64,000 bases of DNA. Source: Pelomonas saccharophila_A. Lineage in GTDB: Bacteria; Pseudomonadota; Gammaproteobacteria; Burkholderiales; Burkholderiaceae_C. A model generated the notes under the pieces. That model ran no database searches and had not been told where the DNA came from. It was given only the letters and a program-made list of their open reading frames with translations. Location: contig NZ_JAVDXU010000001.1 in the NCBI RefSeq assembly GCF_031458095.1, positions 2,108,001-2,172,000 of the forward strand, in the 5' to 3' direction. Both the position numbers and the translations under genes were made by a program. This document shows positions 1 to 9,310 of this stretch, in pieces. Numbering within the stretch: the first letter of the stretch is position 1; each line of letters begins with the position of its first letter.

Positions 1-1
1 C

Positions 2-76
2 TTCGGCCAGTTCGTCAGTTCGGAAACCAAGCGCTGGGCTGCCGTCGTGAAGGCCTCCGGCGCGAAAATGGACTAA
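2..76 (+). CDS. Bug-family tripartite tricarboxylate transporter receptor, C-terminal end (partial)
   Basis: Only the last 24 codons are inside the window; the frame ends TAA at 74-76. The peptide has an ending typical of Bug/TctC periplasmic solute receptors: a phenylalanine-rich stretch, then ETKRWAAVVKASGAKMD, where the RWA-x-VV-x-ASGAK signature is very common. These receptors bind small carboxylates in the periplasm. The malonyl-CoA synthetase gene begins about 130 bases downstream on the same strand, so a malonate-like ligand is a reasonable guess, but nothing in this fragment fixes the substrate. Confidence 0.75.
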   Translation, partial: FGQFVSSETKRWAAVVKASGAKMD

Positions 77-203
77 CCCCCTACCGGCTTCGCCGGCCCC
101 CTTTGAAAGGGGGCACTGCCAGTGGCCCGGCAAAGCCGGTTCCACGGCAGTCGCTGGGTAAGACACTAGCCTGCGGCGGGCTTCGTTCGCGGAACATGCC
201 CTC

Positions 204-1709
204 ATGAATCTCTACGCTGCTTTGCGTGCCGGCTTCCCGGCCGACCTCGATTCGACGGCCATCGACAACGACGGCCTGCTCTATTCCTGGCGCGACCTGG
301 ACAACGGCAGCGCCATGCTGGCCAACTGGCTGGGCAAGCTGGCCCTGCCGGCCGGCAGCCGCGTCGCCGTGCATACGGACAAGAGCGTCGAGGCCCTGAT
401 GCTCTATCTGGCCGTGCTGCGCGCCGGCCTGGTCTATCTGCCACTGAACCCGGCCTATCACGCCGCCGAGCTGGAGCATTTCATCAGCGATGCGGCGCCG
501 GGCGCCGTCGTCTGCGCCGGCAAGAACTTCGGCTGGGTCAGCAAGCTGGCCTTCCAGCGCGGCGTGCGTTGGGTCTTCACGCTGAACGACGACCGCACGG
601 GCACGCTGCTGGACCGCGCCGCCCAGATGCCGCTGGCCCATGAGCCGGTCGAGCGTACCGACACCGACCTCGCCGCCATCCTCTACACCAGCGGCACGAC
701 GGGGCGCAGCAAGGGCGCCATGCTCAGCCACGGCAATCTGCTGAGCAACGCCCGGACGCTGAAGGACTTCTGGGACTGGAAACCGGACGACGTGCTGCTG
801 CACGCCTTGCCCATCTTCCATGTGCACGGCCTCTTCGTCGCCTCGCATGGCGCGCTGCTGAACGGCAGCCGGATGCTGTGGTTCAACAAGTTCGAGGCCG
901 GCCCGGTGGCGCGCCGCTTGCCCGAGGCCACCGTCTTCATGGGCGTGCCGACACTGTATGTGCGCCTGCTGCAGGAAAAGACGCTCGACACCAAGAACAT
1001 CCGCCTCTTCATCAGCGGCTCGGCCCCCCTGCTGATCGAGACCTGGCGCGAATGGCAGGTCCGCACCGGCCATTTGATCCTGGAGCGCTACGGCATGAGC
1101 GAGACGCTGATGCTGACTTCCAACCCCTGCAAGCCCGAGGATGGCGAACGTGTCGGCGGCACCGTCGGCCCGGCCCTGCCCGGCGTCGGCCTGCGCATCG
1201 TCGACGACGAGGGCCTGCCTTGCGCGGCCGACGAGATCGGCCATGTGCAGGTTCGCGGGCCCAATGTCTTCAGCGGCTACTGGCAGATGCCGGAGAAGAC
1301 GGCCGAGGAATTCACCGCCGACGGCTGGTTCAAGACCGGCGACGTCGGCCGCGTGGCCGCCAATGGCTATCTGACGCTGATCGGCCGCAGCAAGGACCTC
1401 ATCATCAGCGGCGGCTTCAATGTCTACCCGGCCGAGATCGAGGGCTTCCTGAACGAGCTGCCGGGCGTGGGCGAGTCCGCCGTCATCGGCGTGCCGCATC
1501 CGGACTTCGGCGAGGCCGTCGTCGCCGTCATCACGCCGGCCGGCCGGCCCGACCCGGAAGGCCTCATCAAGGCGCTGAAGGACCGCATCGCCGGCTTCAA
1601 GGTGCCCAAGCGCGTCATCGTCACGGCCGAGCTGCCGCGCAACGCCATGGGCAAGGTGCAGAAGAAGCTGCTGCGCGAACAGCACGCCGCGCTGTTCTGC
1701 GCGAAATAG
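204..1709 (+). CDS. matB: Malonyl-CoA synthetase (acyl-adenylate-forming enzyme)
   Basis: This 501-residue protein belongs to the ANL superfamily and would make malonyl-CoA from malonate, ATP and CoA in the cytoplasm. The phosphate-binding loop YTSGTTGRSKGA is at residues 161-172, a YGMSE motif follows in the middle, the hinge aspartate lies in GWFKTGDVG, and the C-terminal catalytic lysine is in NAMGKVQKK (about K484). Length and motif order match MatB rather than long-chain acyl-CoA ligases. The ATG at 204 has a weak GGAA upstream and gives a full N-terminus. The neighbouring Bug receptor suggests uptake and activation of malonate. The exact acid is inferred from family resemblance; a close methylmalonate or other short-chain ligase is the alternative. 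Confidence 0.85.
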   Translation: MNLYAALRAGFPADLDSTAIDNDGLLYSWRDLDNGSAMLANWLGKLALPAGSRVAVHTDKSVEALMLYLAVLRAGLVYLPLNPAYHAAELEHFISDAAPGAVVCAGKNFGWVSKLAFQRGVRWVFTLNDDRTGTLLDRAAQMPLAHEPVERTDTDLAAILYTSGTTGRSKGAMLSHGNLLSNARTLKDFWDWKPDDVLLHALPIFHVHGLFVASHGALLNGSRMLWFNKFEAGPVARRLPEATVFMGVPTLYVRLLQEKTLDTKNIRLFISGSAPLLIETWREWQVRTGHLILERYGMSETLMLTSNPCKPEDGERVGGTVGPALPGVGLRIVDDEGLPCAADEIGHVQVRGPNVFSGYWQMPEKTAEEFTADGWFKTGDVGRVAANGYLTLIGRSKDLIISGGFNVYPAEIEGFLNELPGVGESAVIGVPHPDFGEAVVAVITPAGRPDPEGLIKALKDRIAGFKVPKRVIVTAELPRNAMGKVQKKLLREQHAALFCAK

Positions 1710-1762
1710 CACCGCCCGCCGGCGGGGCTGCGGCGCAAAATGAACCGCCAACCCCGCCCGCC

Positions 1763-4375
1763 ATGAGCGACGCCCCCTCTCCCGCCGAGCCATCGCCGCT
1801 GGCCCGTCGCCGCCGCTGGCGGGAGCGCGCCCTGCTGCTGGCGCCGGCCCTGGCCTTCGGCTCCGTCGTGCTGACGATCTGGGTCGTGGTGGGCTGGTAT
1901 GTGCTGGAGAAGCCGCGCGAGCTGCTGACCCAGCAGCGCCAGGAACTCGCCACCGGTGTGCGCGCCGTCGCCCTGCAGACCGAGCCCGTGCTGCGCCAGG
2001 CCGAGAGCGCCTTGCGCGTCGTCGACCTGTGGCTGCTGACGCGCCGCGGCGACCGGCCGCTGGCCGATGCCATGCTGCGCCAGTTCGTCGACAGCGTGCG
2101 CAGCGGCTCGCGCCAGGTCGTCGACATCGTCCTCGTTTCCCCCACCGGCAAGGTGCGCCGGCTGCAGGCGGGCGCCGAGGAGGACGACGCCAGCATCGCC
2201 GGCACGGCGGCCTTTGGCGAGATTGCCGGCCTGGTGCGCGAGGGCATCGCGCTGGGCCTGCCGCTGCGCCTGGGTGGCCGCATCGACGACGGCCGCCTGC
2301 GCCTGCCGCTGCTGATGCGCCTGTCCCGCCCGCTGGACGACTACGAGTTCGTCATGGCCACCATCGACCTGCAGCGCCTGCACGATGCCCAGGGCCTGTT
2401 CGCCCCCATGCCGCCGTATTCCCTGGTCATGCTGCGCAACGACGGCCTGGCCCTGGCGCGCCGGCCCGAGGTGCCGGGCTTCGTCGGCCGCAACCTCTTC
2501 GAGCAATTCCCCGCCGCCCGCCGCGATCTCACCGGCGACGAGGGTTTCTTCGTCAGCAGCGGCGCGGCCACCGACGGCCGGCCGCGCATCGGCGCCTTCG
2601 TCTCCCTGCCCGACTACGGCCTCAAGCTGCTGCTGTCGGGCACCGAAGAAGATGTGCTGCTGCCCTTCTGGCGCCAGCGCAGCCTGGTGCTGGCCGCTGC
2701 GGCGCTGGCGACGCTGGGTCTGGTGCTGCTGGCGCGCTGGCTGGGCCAGCTGCAGCGCGCGGCGCGACTGCGCGAGGCCACGCTGCAGGCGACCAGCAAT
2801 GCCATGCCGCTGGGCCTGTTCCGCACCGACGAGACCGGCCGCATCGTCTACGTCAACGACAGCTATCTGCGCGTACACGGCCTCAGGCGCGAGGACATCG
2901 CCTGGGGCTGGACGACGCTGGTGCATCCCGAGCAGCGCGACATGCTGATCCAGCGCTGGAAGCACCACATGGCCACCGGCGAGCCCATCGACATGGTGCG
3001 CAAGATGAAGCGTGGCGACGACGGCCGCATCCGCTGGATCGCCGTGCGCACGGCCCCCCTGTTCTTCGACGGCAAGGTGGCCGGCCAGGCCGGCACCGTC
3101 GAGGACGTGACCGAGCGCGGCGAGCAGGAGAAGGCCCGCAAGACGCTGACCGCCATCTTCGACATGACGCCCGACTTCGTCTGCCAGGCCAGCGAACAGG
3201 GGGTCGTCAGCTATCTGAACCCGGCCGCCCGCGCCCGCCTGGGCATGGCGGCGGATGCGCCGCTGCATGAGACCCACATTTCCGACTATTTCTCGGCCGA
3301 GCAGCTCGAGCTCTACGAGAAGTTCGTGCTGCCCGAGGCGATGCGCCAGGGCCATTGGCGCGGCCGCGTCAGCGTGCAGCTGGGCCAGGACCGCGTGCCA
3401 GTGGACTGCCTCATCATCATGCACCGCGACCTGCGCGGCCGCATCGAGACCATCTCCGTCATCCTGCGCGACATGTCCGAGCAGGTGAGCGCCCAGCGCG
3501 AGCGCGAGCGCAGCGAGGCCATGCTGCTGGCCGTCGCCCACACCGCGCGGGCGCAGTTCCTCGTCGGGGACACGGAGGGCCGCGTGATCTTCTTCAACGC
3601 CGCCTTCGAGCAGCAGCACCGCGTCCAGCTCAAGGACTGGGTGGGGCGGCCGCTGGCCGAGCTCTTCGGGCCGCAAGACCACGCACGCCGGGCACCGCTG
3701 ATTGCCGCCGCCCTGGCCGGCGAGACGCGCCGCCTGGATCTCGCCGACGGCAATGCACGCGATGGCCGCAGCTTCGACGTGCAGTACGCGCCGCTGCGCG
3801 TGCAGAGCGGCGAGATCGAGGGCCTGATCGCCATCGAGGTCGACGTGACCGAGGCCCGCCGCGAGGAAGCCCGGCTGCGCTTGGCCTCGCAGACCGATGC
3901 CCTGACCCAGCTGCTCAACCGCGCGGGTTTCGAGGAAGGCGCCCGCGAGCAGCTGGCCGCTGTCGCGGGTCAGCGCCTGGCCCTGCTCTGCCTCGACCTG
4001 GACAAGTTCAAGCCCGTCAACGACCAGCATGGCCATCCGACCGGCGACGCCCTGCTCAAGGCCGTGGCCCTGCGCCTGCGCCACGCCCTGCGCCCGAACG
4101 ACCTCGCGGCCCGTCTCGGGGGCGACGAATTCGCCGTGCTGCTGCCGCAGATCCACGAGGCCCAGGCCGCGGCCGCCGTGTCGGCCAAGCTGCTGCAGGC
4201 CATCAGCGCGCCGTATCACATCGGCGAGCTGGAACTGGAGATCGGCGTCAGCATCGGCTATTGCGTTGCGACGACGGGCGCGGTCAGCCTGGAGCAGTTG
4301 GTGGAGAAGGCCGACGCCAGCTTGTATGAGGCCAAGCGCGCCGGGCGCGGCTGCTTCCGCGGCAGTGGAATCTAG
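1763..4375 (+). CDS. Membrane sensor diguanylate cyclase (Cache-like, three PAS, GGDEF)
   Basis: This 870-residue protein has a transmembrane helix at about 26-47, an extracytoplasmic sensor domain to about 300, and a second helix at 307-325. PAS-type domains follow at about 340-450, 455-575 and 590-700, then a C-terminal GGDEF domain from about 705. The active-site motif GGDEF is intact (786-790). An RPND sequence five residues before it is a proper RxxD inhibitory I-site, so it should synthesise c-di-GMP with product feedback. There is no EAL domain. The frame is open for about 290 codons upstream, but the ATG at 1763 puts a normal N-terminus before the first helix and follows the matB stop by 53 bases. 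It ends in a CTAG shared with the convergent gene. Confidence 0.88.
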   Translation: MSDAPSPAEPSPLARRRRWRERALLLAPALAFGSVVLTIWVVVGWYVLEKPRELLTQQRQELATGVRAVALQTEPVLRQAESALRVVDLWLLTRRGDRPLADAMLRQFVDSVRSGSRQVVDIVLVSPTGKVRRLQAGAEEDDASIAGTAAFGEIAGLVREGIALGLPLRLGGRIDDGRLRLPLLMRLSRPLDDYEFVMATIDLQRLHDAQGLFAPMPPYSLVMLRNDGLALARRPEVPGFVGRNLFEQFPAARRDLTGDEGFFVSSGAATDGRPRIGAFVSLPDYGLKLLLSGTEEDVLLPFWRQRSLVLAAAALATLGLVLLARWLGQLQRAARLREATLQATSNAMPLGLFRTDETGRIVYVNDSYLRVHGLRREDIAWGWTTLVHPEQRDMLIQRWKHHMATGEPIDMVRKMKRGDDGRIRWIAVRTAPLFFDGKVAGQAGTVEDVTERGEQEKARKTLTAIFDMTPDFVCQASEQGVVSYLNPAARARLGMAADAPLHETHISDYFSAEQLELYEKFVLPEAMRQGHWRGRVSVQLGQDRVPVDCLIIMHRDLRGRIETISVILRDMSEQVSAQRERERSEAMLLAVAHTARAQFLVGDTEGRVIFFNAAFEQQHRVQLKDWVGRPLAELFGPQDHARRAPLIAAALAGETRRLDLADGNARDGRSFDVQYAPLRVQSGEIEGLIAIEVDVTEARREEARLRLASQTDALTQLLNRAGFEEGAREQLAAVAGQRLALLCLDLDKFKPVNDQHGHPTGDALLKAVALRLRHALRPNDLAARLGGDEFAVLLPQIHEAQAAAAVSAKLLQAISAPYHIGELELEIGVSIGYCVATTGAVSLEQLVEKADASLYEAKRAGRGCFRGSGI

Positions 4376-4866
4376 GCGGCGACGCCGTTCTTGATCTCGC
4401 CCAGCGCCAGCTGGAGCACGCGCGCATCGCTGCTGGCACGGTGGCGGGTCAGGCGTTGGCGCTGGCGCACGATGTCAACGACGCCGCGCCAGCGCTGGGC
4501 TTCGGCCTCGTTGAGCAGGCCGCGTAGATCGTCCAGCTTGAAGCGCAGCGCAACGCCGGCGGCGTCGTACAGGCGTGCCAGCCAGGGGTAGTCCTGGCCC
4601 CAGCCGTCGCAGTAGACGGTCTGGCCGGCCAGGCGGGCATTGAGCTGCTCGGCCATCCAGCGCACCGGCCGGCCGTGGCGGCGCAGCAGCTCGCGGCTGA
4701 TGCCATGCAAGGCCTCGGCGCTGGCATCCCAATGCTGCCACTCGGGCTCCGGGGCGATCAGGCCGCAGAACAACGCGCCCTCGCCGTTGCAGAAGCCGAT
4801 TTCGATGGGATAGCTGCCGCGGCCGAAGCCCGAGGCTTCGATGTCGAGGATGGCCGGTAGCTGCAT
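4372..4866 (-). CDS. DnaQ-like 3'-5' exonuclease family protein
   Basis: This 164-residue protein starts with LDIEASGFGRG, an Exo I motif with the D-x-E metal ligands. A central YCDGWGQDYPWL segment may supply the Exo II aspartate, and HRASSDARVLQ near the C-terminus matches the Exo III H-x(4)-D pattern. It therefore looks like a compact DEDDh-type nuclease without extra domains, similar to small stand-alone exonucleases of unknown substrate. It may act on RNA or DNA 3' ends; no context decides between them. It converges with the diguanylate cyclase and both stop codons lie in the same CTAG. Confidence 0.7.
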   Translation of the reverse strand: MQLPAILDIEASGFGRGSYPIEIGFCNGEGALFCGLIAPEPEWQHWDASAEALHGISRELLRRHGRPVRWMAEQLNARLAGQTVYCDGWGQDYPWLARLYDAAGVALRFKLDDLRGLLNEAEAQRWRGVVDIVRQRQRLTRHRASSDARVLQLALGEIKNGVAA

Positions 4867-4921
4867 GGGCCGAGTTTGTCAGGCCGGACACAGAAGTTAC
4901 ACAGGGTTGTCGCCGAGACGG

Positions 4922-5500
4922 CTAGCCCGGCTCGTTCTCAATCACCTGTTCGCTTTCGAACAGCTGCAGCGCGGCGCGGCCGACCTGGCGGGTGTCCCAG
5001 TAGGCATAGGCGCCGACCCCTGCGGCGCCGACCAGCGGCACCCAGCGCGACAACATCCGGCTGGCCGCCTTCTTGCCCAGGTGCACGCCGATGGCTTCGG
5101 CCACCCGCTGCAGCAGCACCTGGGCGGCCGGCCGCACGATGACGCGTTCGCCGACCCGCACCGTCAGGTCGCGCAGGGCCTGGGCGGCCGTGTGGCGGAA
5201 CAGGCACCAAAGCATCTGCGCGGGCCCAAGCTCGGCACTGCGGCCATACAGGGCTGCGATGTCGGCCACCAGCTGGCGCTGGATCTGCCAGACCGCCAGC
5301 ATCTCAGGCGCGATGGTGGCCCAGCCCAGCGGCCCGGGAGGCAGGGCCAGCGTGCCGGCGGCCAGACCGGCCTTGGTGGCGGCACCTTCGATGAAGCGTG
5401 CCGCCGCATCCCGCGGCCGCGCGCTTGGCGTGCAGGCGGTGTCGGGCGGCTGCGCCACCAGCGCCAGCACCCTTTCGCCCAGGTTGGCTTGCGTATCCAT
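4922..5500 (-). CDS. EcsC-family protein
   Basis: A 192-residue protein resembling the EcsC family. It has an Ala/Gly-rich hydrophobic middle and a conserved C-terminal half (GVHLGKKAASRMLSRWVPLVG, then GVGAYAYWDTRQVGRAAL) typical of these membrane-associated proteins. EcsC is named from the Bacillus ecs locus, but its biochemical role is not established. I chose the ATG at 5498-5500 because GGGAG lies upstream at usable spacing; the frame continues to a GTG at 5539 with no good ribosome site, which would add 13 residues. It is divergent from the chemoreceptor gene and separated from it by about 150 bases. Confidence 0.6.
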   Translation of the reverse strand: MDTQANLGERVLALVAQPPDTACTPSARPRDAAARFIEGAATKAGLAAGTLALPPGPLGWATIAPEMLAVWQIQRQLVADIAALYGRSAELGPAQMLWCLFRHTAAQALRDLTVRVGERVIVRPAAQVLLQRVAEAIGVHLGKKAASRMLSRWVPLVGAAGVGAYAYWDTRQVGRAALQLFESEQVIENEPG

Positions 5501-5653
5501 GCCTTCGCTCCCATGCCGCGAACTGCACACGACATGCACTGTCCTTGCGCGGCATCAAAGATTCGCATAGTTTCACATCCTCGGTGCTAACTTCGTTTCA
5601 AGATGGAGTCTGGCCGCGGATCTCCGCGCAACCATTTCACAGGGAGAACAGTC

Positions 5654-7339
5654 ATGAACATCTTCAAGGACCTGCGCATCGGCCTGCGCCTGGGTCTCGC
5701 CTTCGCGGTCTCCATCGCGTTCAGCGTTGCGCTGGCGTTGTATGCGCGCGGCCAGCTGATGCGGATCAACGACGAGCTGACGGTGATGGTCAAGGATCGC
5801 GTCGTCAAGGTCGAGCAGCTCGAACAGATCAAGCACAACGTCAATCTGACGGCGCGCACGGTGCGCAACATCGTGCTGCTGAGCGACCCAGCCGCCATCC
5901 AGAAGGAGCTGGACACGATCGCGGGCAACCGCAAGAGCACGGGCGACCTGTTCCAGAAGCTGCAGGCCTCGATCACCTCCAGCGAGGGCATCAAGCTGCT
6001 GGCCGCCACCGCCGAGGCGCGGGCACCCTATGTCGCGACGCTGCAGCGCGTGACCGACCTTGGCGTGCAGCAGCACAAGGACGCCGCCCGCGACCTGCTG
6101 CTGGGCGAAGTGCAGGCCAAGCAGCAGGCCTATTTCAGCGCGCTCGACGCCCTGATCGACCACCAGAAGGAGCTGATGCGCACGTCGGCGCAGCTTGCCG
6201 ATGGCATCGTGAGCTTTGCGTCGGCGGCGATGCTGATCGCGGCGACGTTGGCAGGCGCCGTCGGCGTGGCATTGGCGCTGTTGATCACGCGTTCGGTGGT
6301 GGCCCCGATCCAGGACGCGGTGCGCGCCGCAGAGACCGTGGCCGCCGGCGACCTGCGGCTGCGCCTGACGACCGACCGCCGTGACGAAGCGGGCCAGCTG
6401 CTGGCCGCGCTGCAACGCATGAACGACGCTCTGGTCGACATCGTCGGCACGGTACGCGGCAATGCCGACAGCGTCGTCATGGCCAGTGGCCAGATTGCAC
6501 AGGGCAACGCCGATCTCAGCCAGCGCACCGAGCAGCAGGCCAGCAATCTGCAACAGACCGCCGCCTCGATGGAAGAGCTGACCGCGACGGTCAGCCACAA
6601 CACCGACATCTCCCGCCAGGCCGCCCAGCTCGCCAGCAGCGCGGCGCGCGTGGCCGAGAGCGGCGGCCAGGTCGTGGGTGAGGTCGTGCACACGATGGAG
6701 CAGATCACGGCCAGCTCCAAGAAGATCGCCGACATCACCGGCGTCATCGACGGCATCGCCTTCCAGACCAACATCCTGGCCTTGAACGCCGCCGTGGAGG
6801 CCGCGCGCGCTGGCGAACAGGGCCGTGGCTTTGCCGTCGTGGCCGGCGAGGTGCGCAACCTGGCCCAGCGCAGCGCCGAGGCCGCACGCGAGATCAAGGC
6901 CCTGATCGGGGCCAGTGTCGAGCGCGTCGAGGCAGGCAACGGCCTGGTCGGCGAAGCCGGCCGCACCATGGGCGAGGTCGTCGGCCAGGTGCAGCGGGTG
7001 GCCGACCTGATCAGCGAGATCAGCGCCGCCAGTGAGGAGCAGAGCAAGGGCATTGGCCAGATCGGCAAGGCGGTCAACCAGCTCGACGAAGTCACCCAGC
7101 AGAATGCCGCCCTCGTCGAGGAGAGTGCCGCGGCGGCCGAGAGCTTGCGCGTCCAGGCGAGCCAACTGGCCGAAACGGTGTCGGCCTTCAGACTGGACGT
7201 GGCTGCGGCGGCACCGCGGCCTGCCACCCCACCGCCACGGCCCACCAGGGCAGCCAAGGCAGTCCCGCCCCCAGCGCGTCCGGGGCAGCCCGCTCCGCCC
7301 TCGGCCGCGACCGCGGACGGCGACTGGACCTCCTTCTAG
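5654..7339 (+). CDS. Methyl-accepting chemotaxis protein (first of two tandem paralogues)
   Basis: This 561-residue chemoreceptor has an N-terminal membrane helix (about 8-30), a four-helix-bundle periplasmic sensor with the VKVEQLEQIKHNVN segment usual in 4HB_MCP domains, and a second helix near 190-212. A HAMP domain and a long signalling coiled coil follow. The hairpin tip contains the conserved FQTNILALNAAVEAARAGE segment. The C-terminus is DGDWTSF; DWTSF fits the xWxxF pentapeptide that tethers CheR/CheB adaptation enzymes. The start at 5654 follows AGGGAGA; upstream in-frame codons lack a site. The ligand is unknown. The next gene is a close paralogue in the same orientation. Confidence 0.93.
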   Translation: MNIFKDLRIGLRLGLAFAVSIAFSVALALYARGQLMRINDELTVMVKDRVVKVEQLEQIKHNVNLTARTVRNIVLLSDPAAIQKELDTIAGNRKSTGDLFQKLQASITSSEGIKLLAATAEARAPYVATLQRVTDLGVQQHKDAARDLLLGEVQAKQQAYFSALDALIDHQKELMRTSAQLADGIVSFASAAMLIAATLAGAVGVALALLITRSVVAPIQDAVRAAETVAAGDLRLRLTTDRRDEAGQLLAALQRMNDALVDIVGTVRGNADSVVMASGQIAQGNADLSQRTEQQASNLQQTAASMEELTATVSHNTDISRQAAQLASSAARVAESGGQVVGEVVHTMEQITASSKKIADITGVIDGIAFQTNILALNAAVEAARAGEQGRGFAVVAGEVRNLAQRSAEAAREIKALIGASVERVEAGNGLVGEAGRTMGEVVGQVQRVADLISEISAASEEQSKGIGQIGKAVNQLDEVTQQNAALVEESAAAAESLRVQASQLAETVSAFRLDVAAAAPRPATPPPRPTRAAKAVPPPARPGQPAPPSAATADGDWTSF

Positions 7340-7532
7340 GGTCGCTTCATGCGGTGACGCCGGGCCGCATCGCTCCAAAGCCGGTATTCCTTGGCTTTTC
7401 GGCGCACCACTGACGCACGAATTGCCTTGCGCTGCATCCGCTCGAAGGAACAGACTCGCCGGTGCGGACTAAGGCACGGTCAACAAGATGCCAAAGCCCT
7501 TCAGGGAGCGTCGCCTCTTGAGGAGACTCACC

Positions 7533-9269
7533 ATGAACCTGCTTACGAGTCTGCGGATCGGCCGGCGTCTCGGCCTGGCCTTCGCCGTCTCCATCGCCTT
7601 CACCGTGTTGCTGGCCGCCTATGCGCGAACGGAACTCATCACCATCAACGATGCGCTGGAGCTGATGGTCGGCGACCGGATGGTCAAGGTCGCGCAGCTC
7701 GAGCAAATCAAGGACAACGTCAACATCAACGCGCTGGCGGTGCGCAACGTGCTGCTGCTGGCCGATGCCGAGGGCAAGCGCAGGCAGCTGGCCGATGTCG
7801 ATGCCGCTGCCAAGCGCACCGCCGAGCTGTTTGGCAAGCTCGAGGCCAGCACGGCCCCGGGGCCGGCCCGCGAGATGATGACGGGCGTCGTGCAGGCGCG
7901 GGCGCTTTTCGTGGCCTCGGTGCGCAAGGTCATCGATCTGGCCGTGAAGGACGAGACCGAGAAGGCCCGCAACCTGCTCCTCGGCGAGACCCACGAGCTG
8001 CAGGTCAAGTATTTCGAGAAGCTGGACGCGCTGATCGCCTATCAGACGGAGCTGATGCAGCACGCGGCCAAGTCGGCCGACACGACGGTCGACTTCGCGG
8101 CCATCGCGGTCGTCGTCGCCGCGGCCGCCGCGCTGGCCATCGGCGCCACCCTGGCGCTGCTGATCACACGCTCGGTGGTCGGCCCGATCGGCCAGGCCGT
8201 CGCCGCCGCCGAGACCGTGGCCGCGGGAGACCTGCGGCTGAACCTGGCCACCGACCGCAAGGACGAGGCCGGCCAACTGCTCAACGCGCTGCAGCGCATG
8301 AACGACTCGCTGGTGGGCATCGTGGGAGCGGTGCGCGGCAATGCCGACAGCGTCGCCACGGCCAGCGGCCAGATCGCTCAGGGCAATGCCGACCTGAGCC
8401 AACGCACCGAACAGCAGGCCAGCAACCTGCAAGAGACGGCGGCGTCCATGGAGGAGCTGAGCGCTACGGTCAAGCACAACACCGACACCGCCCGCCAGGC
8501 CGCGCAACTGGCCGGCAGCGCGGCCCGCGTGGCCGAGAGTGGCGGCCAGGTCATGGGCCAGATGGTGCACACGATGGACGAGATCACGACCAGCTCGAAG
8601 AAGATCGGCGACATCATCGGCGTCATCGACGGCATCGCCTTCCAGACCAACATCCTGGCGCTGAACGCGGCCGTCGAGGCAGCGCGCGCCGGCGAACAAG
8701 GCCGGGGCTTTGCCGTCGTGGCCGGCGAGGTGCGGGCATTGGCCCAGCGCAGCGCCCAGGCAGCCCGCGAGATCAAGGCGCTGATCGGCGCCAGCGTCGA
8801 ACGCGTCGAGGCGGGCAATACGCTGGTGGGCGAGGCCGGCCGCACCATGGACGAGGTGGTCGTCCAGGTCAAGCGCGTGGCCGACCTGATCAGCGAGATC
8901 AGTGCCGCCAGCACCGAGCAAAGCAAGGGCATCGGCCAGATCGGCGACGCGGTCAACCAGCTCGATCAGGTGACGCAACAGAACGCCGCCCTCGTCGAGG
9001 AGAGCGCGGCCGCGGCCGAGAGCCTGCGCATGCAGGCCGGCCAACTGGCCGAGACCGTGGCCGCTTTCAAGCTCGACGCCGTGGCCGCGGCCGCGCCCGT
9101 CGCCAAGCCCAAGGCCAAGGCCAGCAAGCCCAAGGCTGCCGCCGTGACCAGGGCGGCACCGCCCCGCCCGGCACCACGCCGGCCAGACCCAGCCCGCGTC
9201 GTTGCGCCGGTGGCGGCCGCGGCGACGGCGGCTGCGGCCGTCGCCGACGACGATTGGGCGTCGTTCTAG
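7533..9269 (+). CDS. Methyl-accepting chemotaxis protein (second of two tandem paralogues)
   Basis: This 578-residue protein has the same plan as the preceding gene: N-terminal helix, 4HB_MCP sensor, second helix, HAMP and signalling domain with the conserved NILALNAAVEAARAGEQGRG tip. HAMP and signalling regions are almost the same as its neighbour; the periplasmic domains differ more, as expected if ligand range diverged after tandem duplication. The tail is Ala/Lys/Pro-rich and longer than in the first copy and ends DDDWASF, again an xWxxF pentapeptide. AGGAGA lies six bases before the ATG at 7533. The 193 bases between the two genes contain no other gene. Confidence 0.93.
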   Translation: MNLLTSLRIGRRLGLAFAVSIAFTVLLAAYARTELITINDALELMVGDRMVKVAQLEQIKDNVNINALAVRNVLLLADAEGKRRQLADVDAAAKRTAELFGKLEASTAPGPAREMMTGVVQARALFVASVRKVIDLAVKDETEKARNLLLGETHELQVKYFEKLDALIAYQTELMQHAAKSADTTVDFAAIAVVVAAAAALAIGATLALLITRSVVGPIGQAVAAAETVAAGDLRLNLATDRKDEAGQLLNALQRMNDSLVGIVGAVRGNADSVATASGQIAQGNADLSQRTEQQASNLQETAASMEELSATVKHNTDTARQAAQLAGSAARVAESGGQVMGQMVHTMDEITTSSKKIGDIIGVIDGIAFQTNILALNAAVEAARAGEQGRGFAVVAGEVRALAQRSAQAAREIKALIGASVERVEAGNTLVGEAGRTMDEVVVQVKRVADLISEISAASTEQSKGIGQIGDAVNQLDQVTQQNAALVEESAAAAESLRMQAGQLAETVAAFKLDAVAAAAPVAKPKAKASKPKAAAVTRAAPPRPAPRRPDPARVVAPVAAAATAAAAVADDDWASF

Positions 9270-9280
9270 TTGAGCGAACA

Positions 9281-9307
9281 TGAGGCTCCCTCAGTGCAGG
9301 AGCCTCA
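9281..9307 (+). promoter_or_regulatory. Stem-loop enclosing a Shine-Dalgarno sequence
   Basis: A perfect 9-bp stem (TGAGGCTCC / GGAGCCTCA) with a nine-base loop. Its 3' arm contains the AGGAG that serves the ATG at 9311. No T-run follows, so it is a poor intrinsic terminator for the chemoreceptor. It could hide the ribosome site of the leader frame coupled to the epimerase. A similar hairpin precedes the hydrolase gene at 59587. Confidence 0.45.
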
Positions 9308-9310
9308 CCG

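Noticed and set aside
878..1762. N-terminal extension of the diguanylate cyclase into the matB region
   Set aside because: The frame is open but its residues are Arg/Ala/Gly shadow sequence opposite matB codons, and the ATG at 1763 gives a normal membrane N-terminus.
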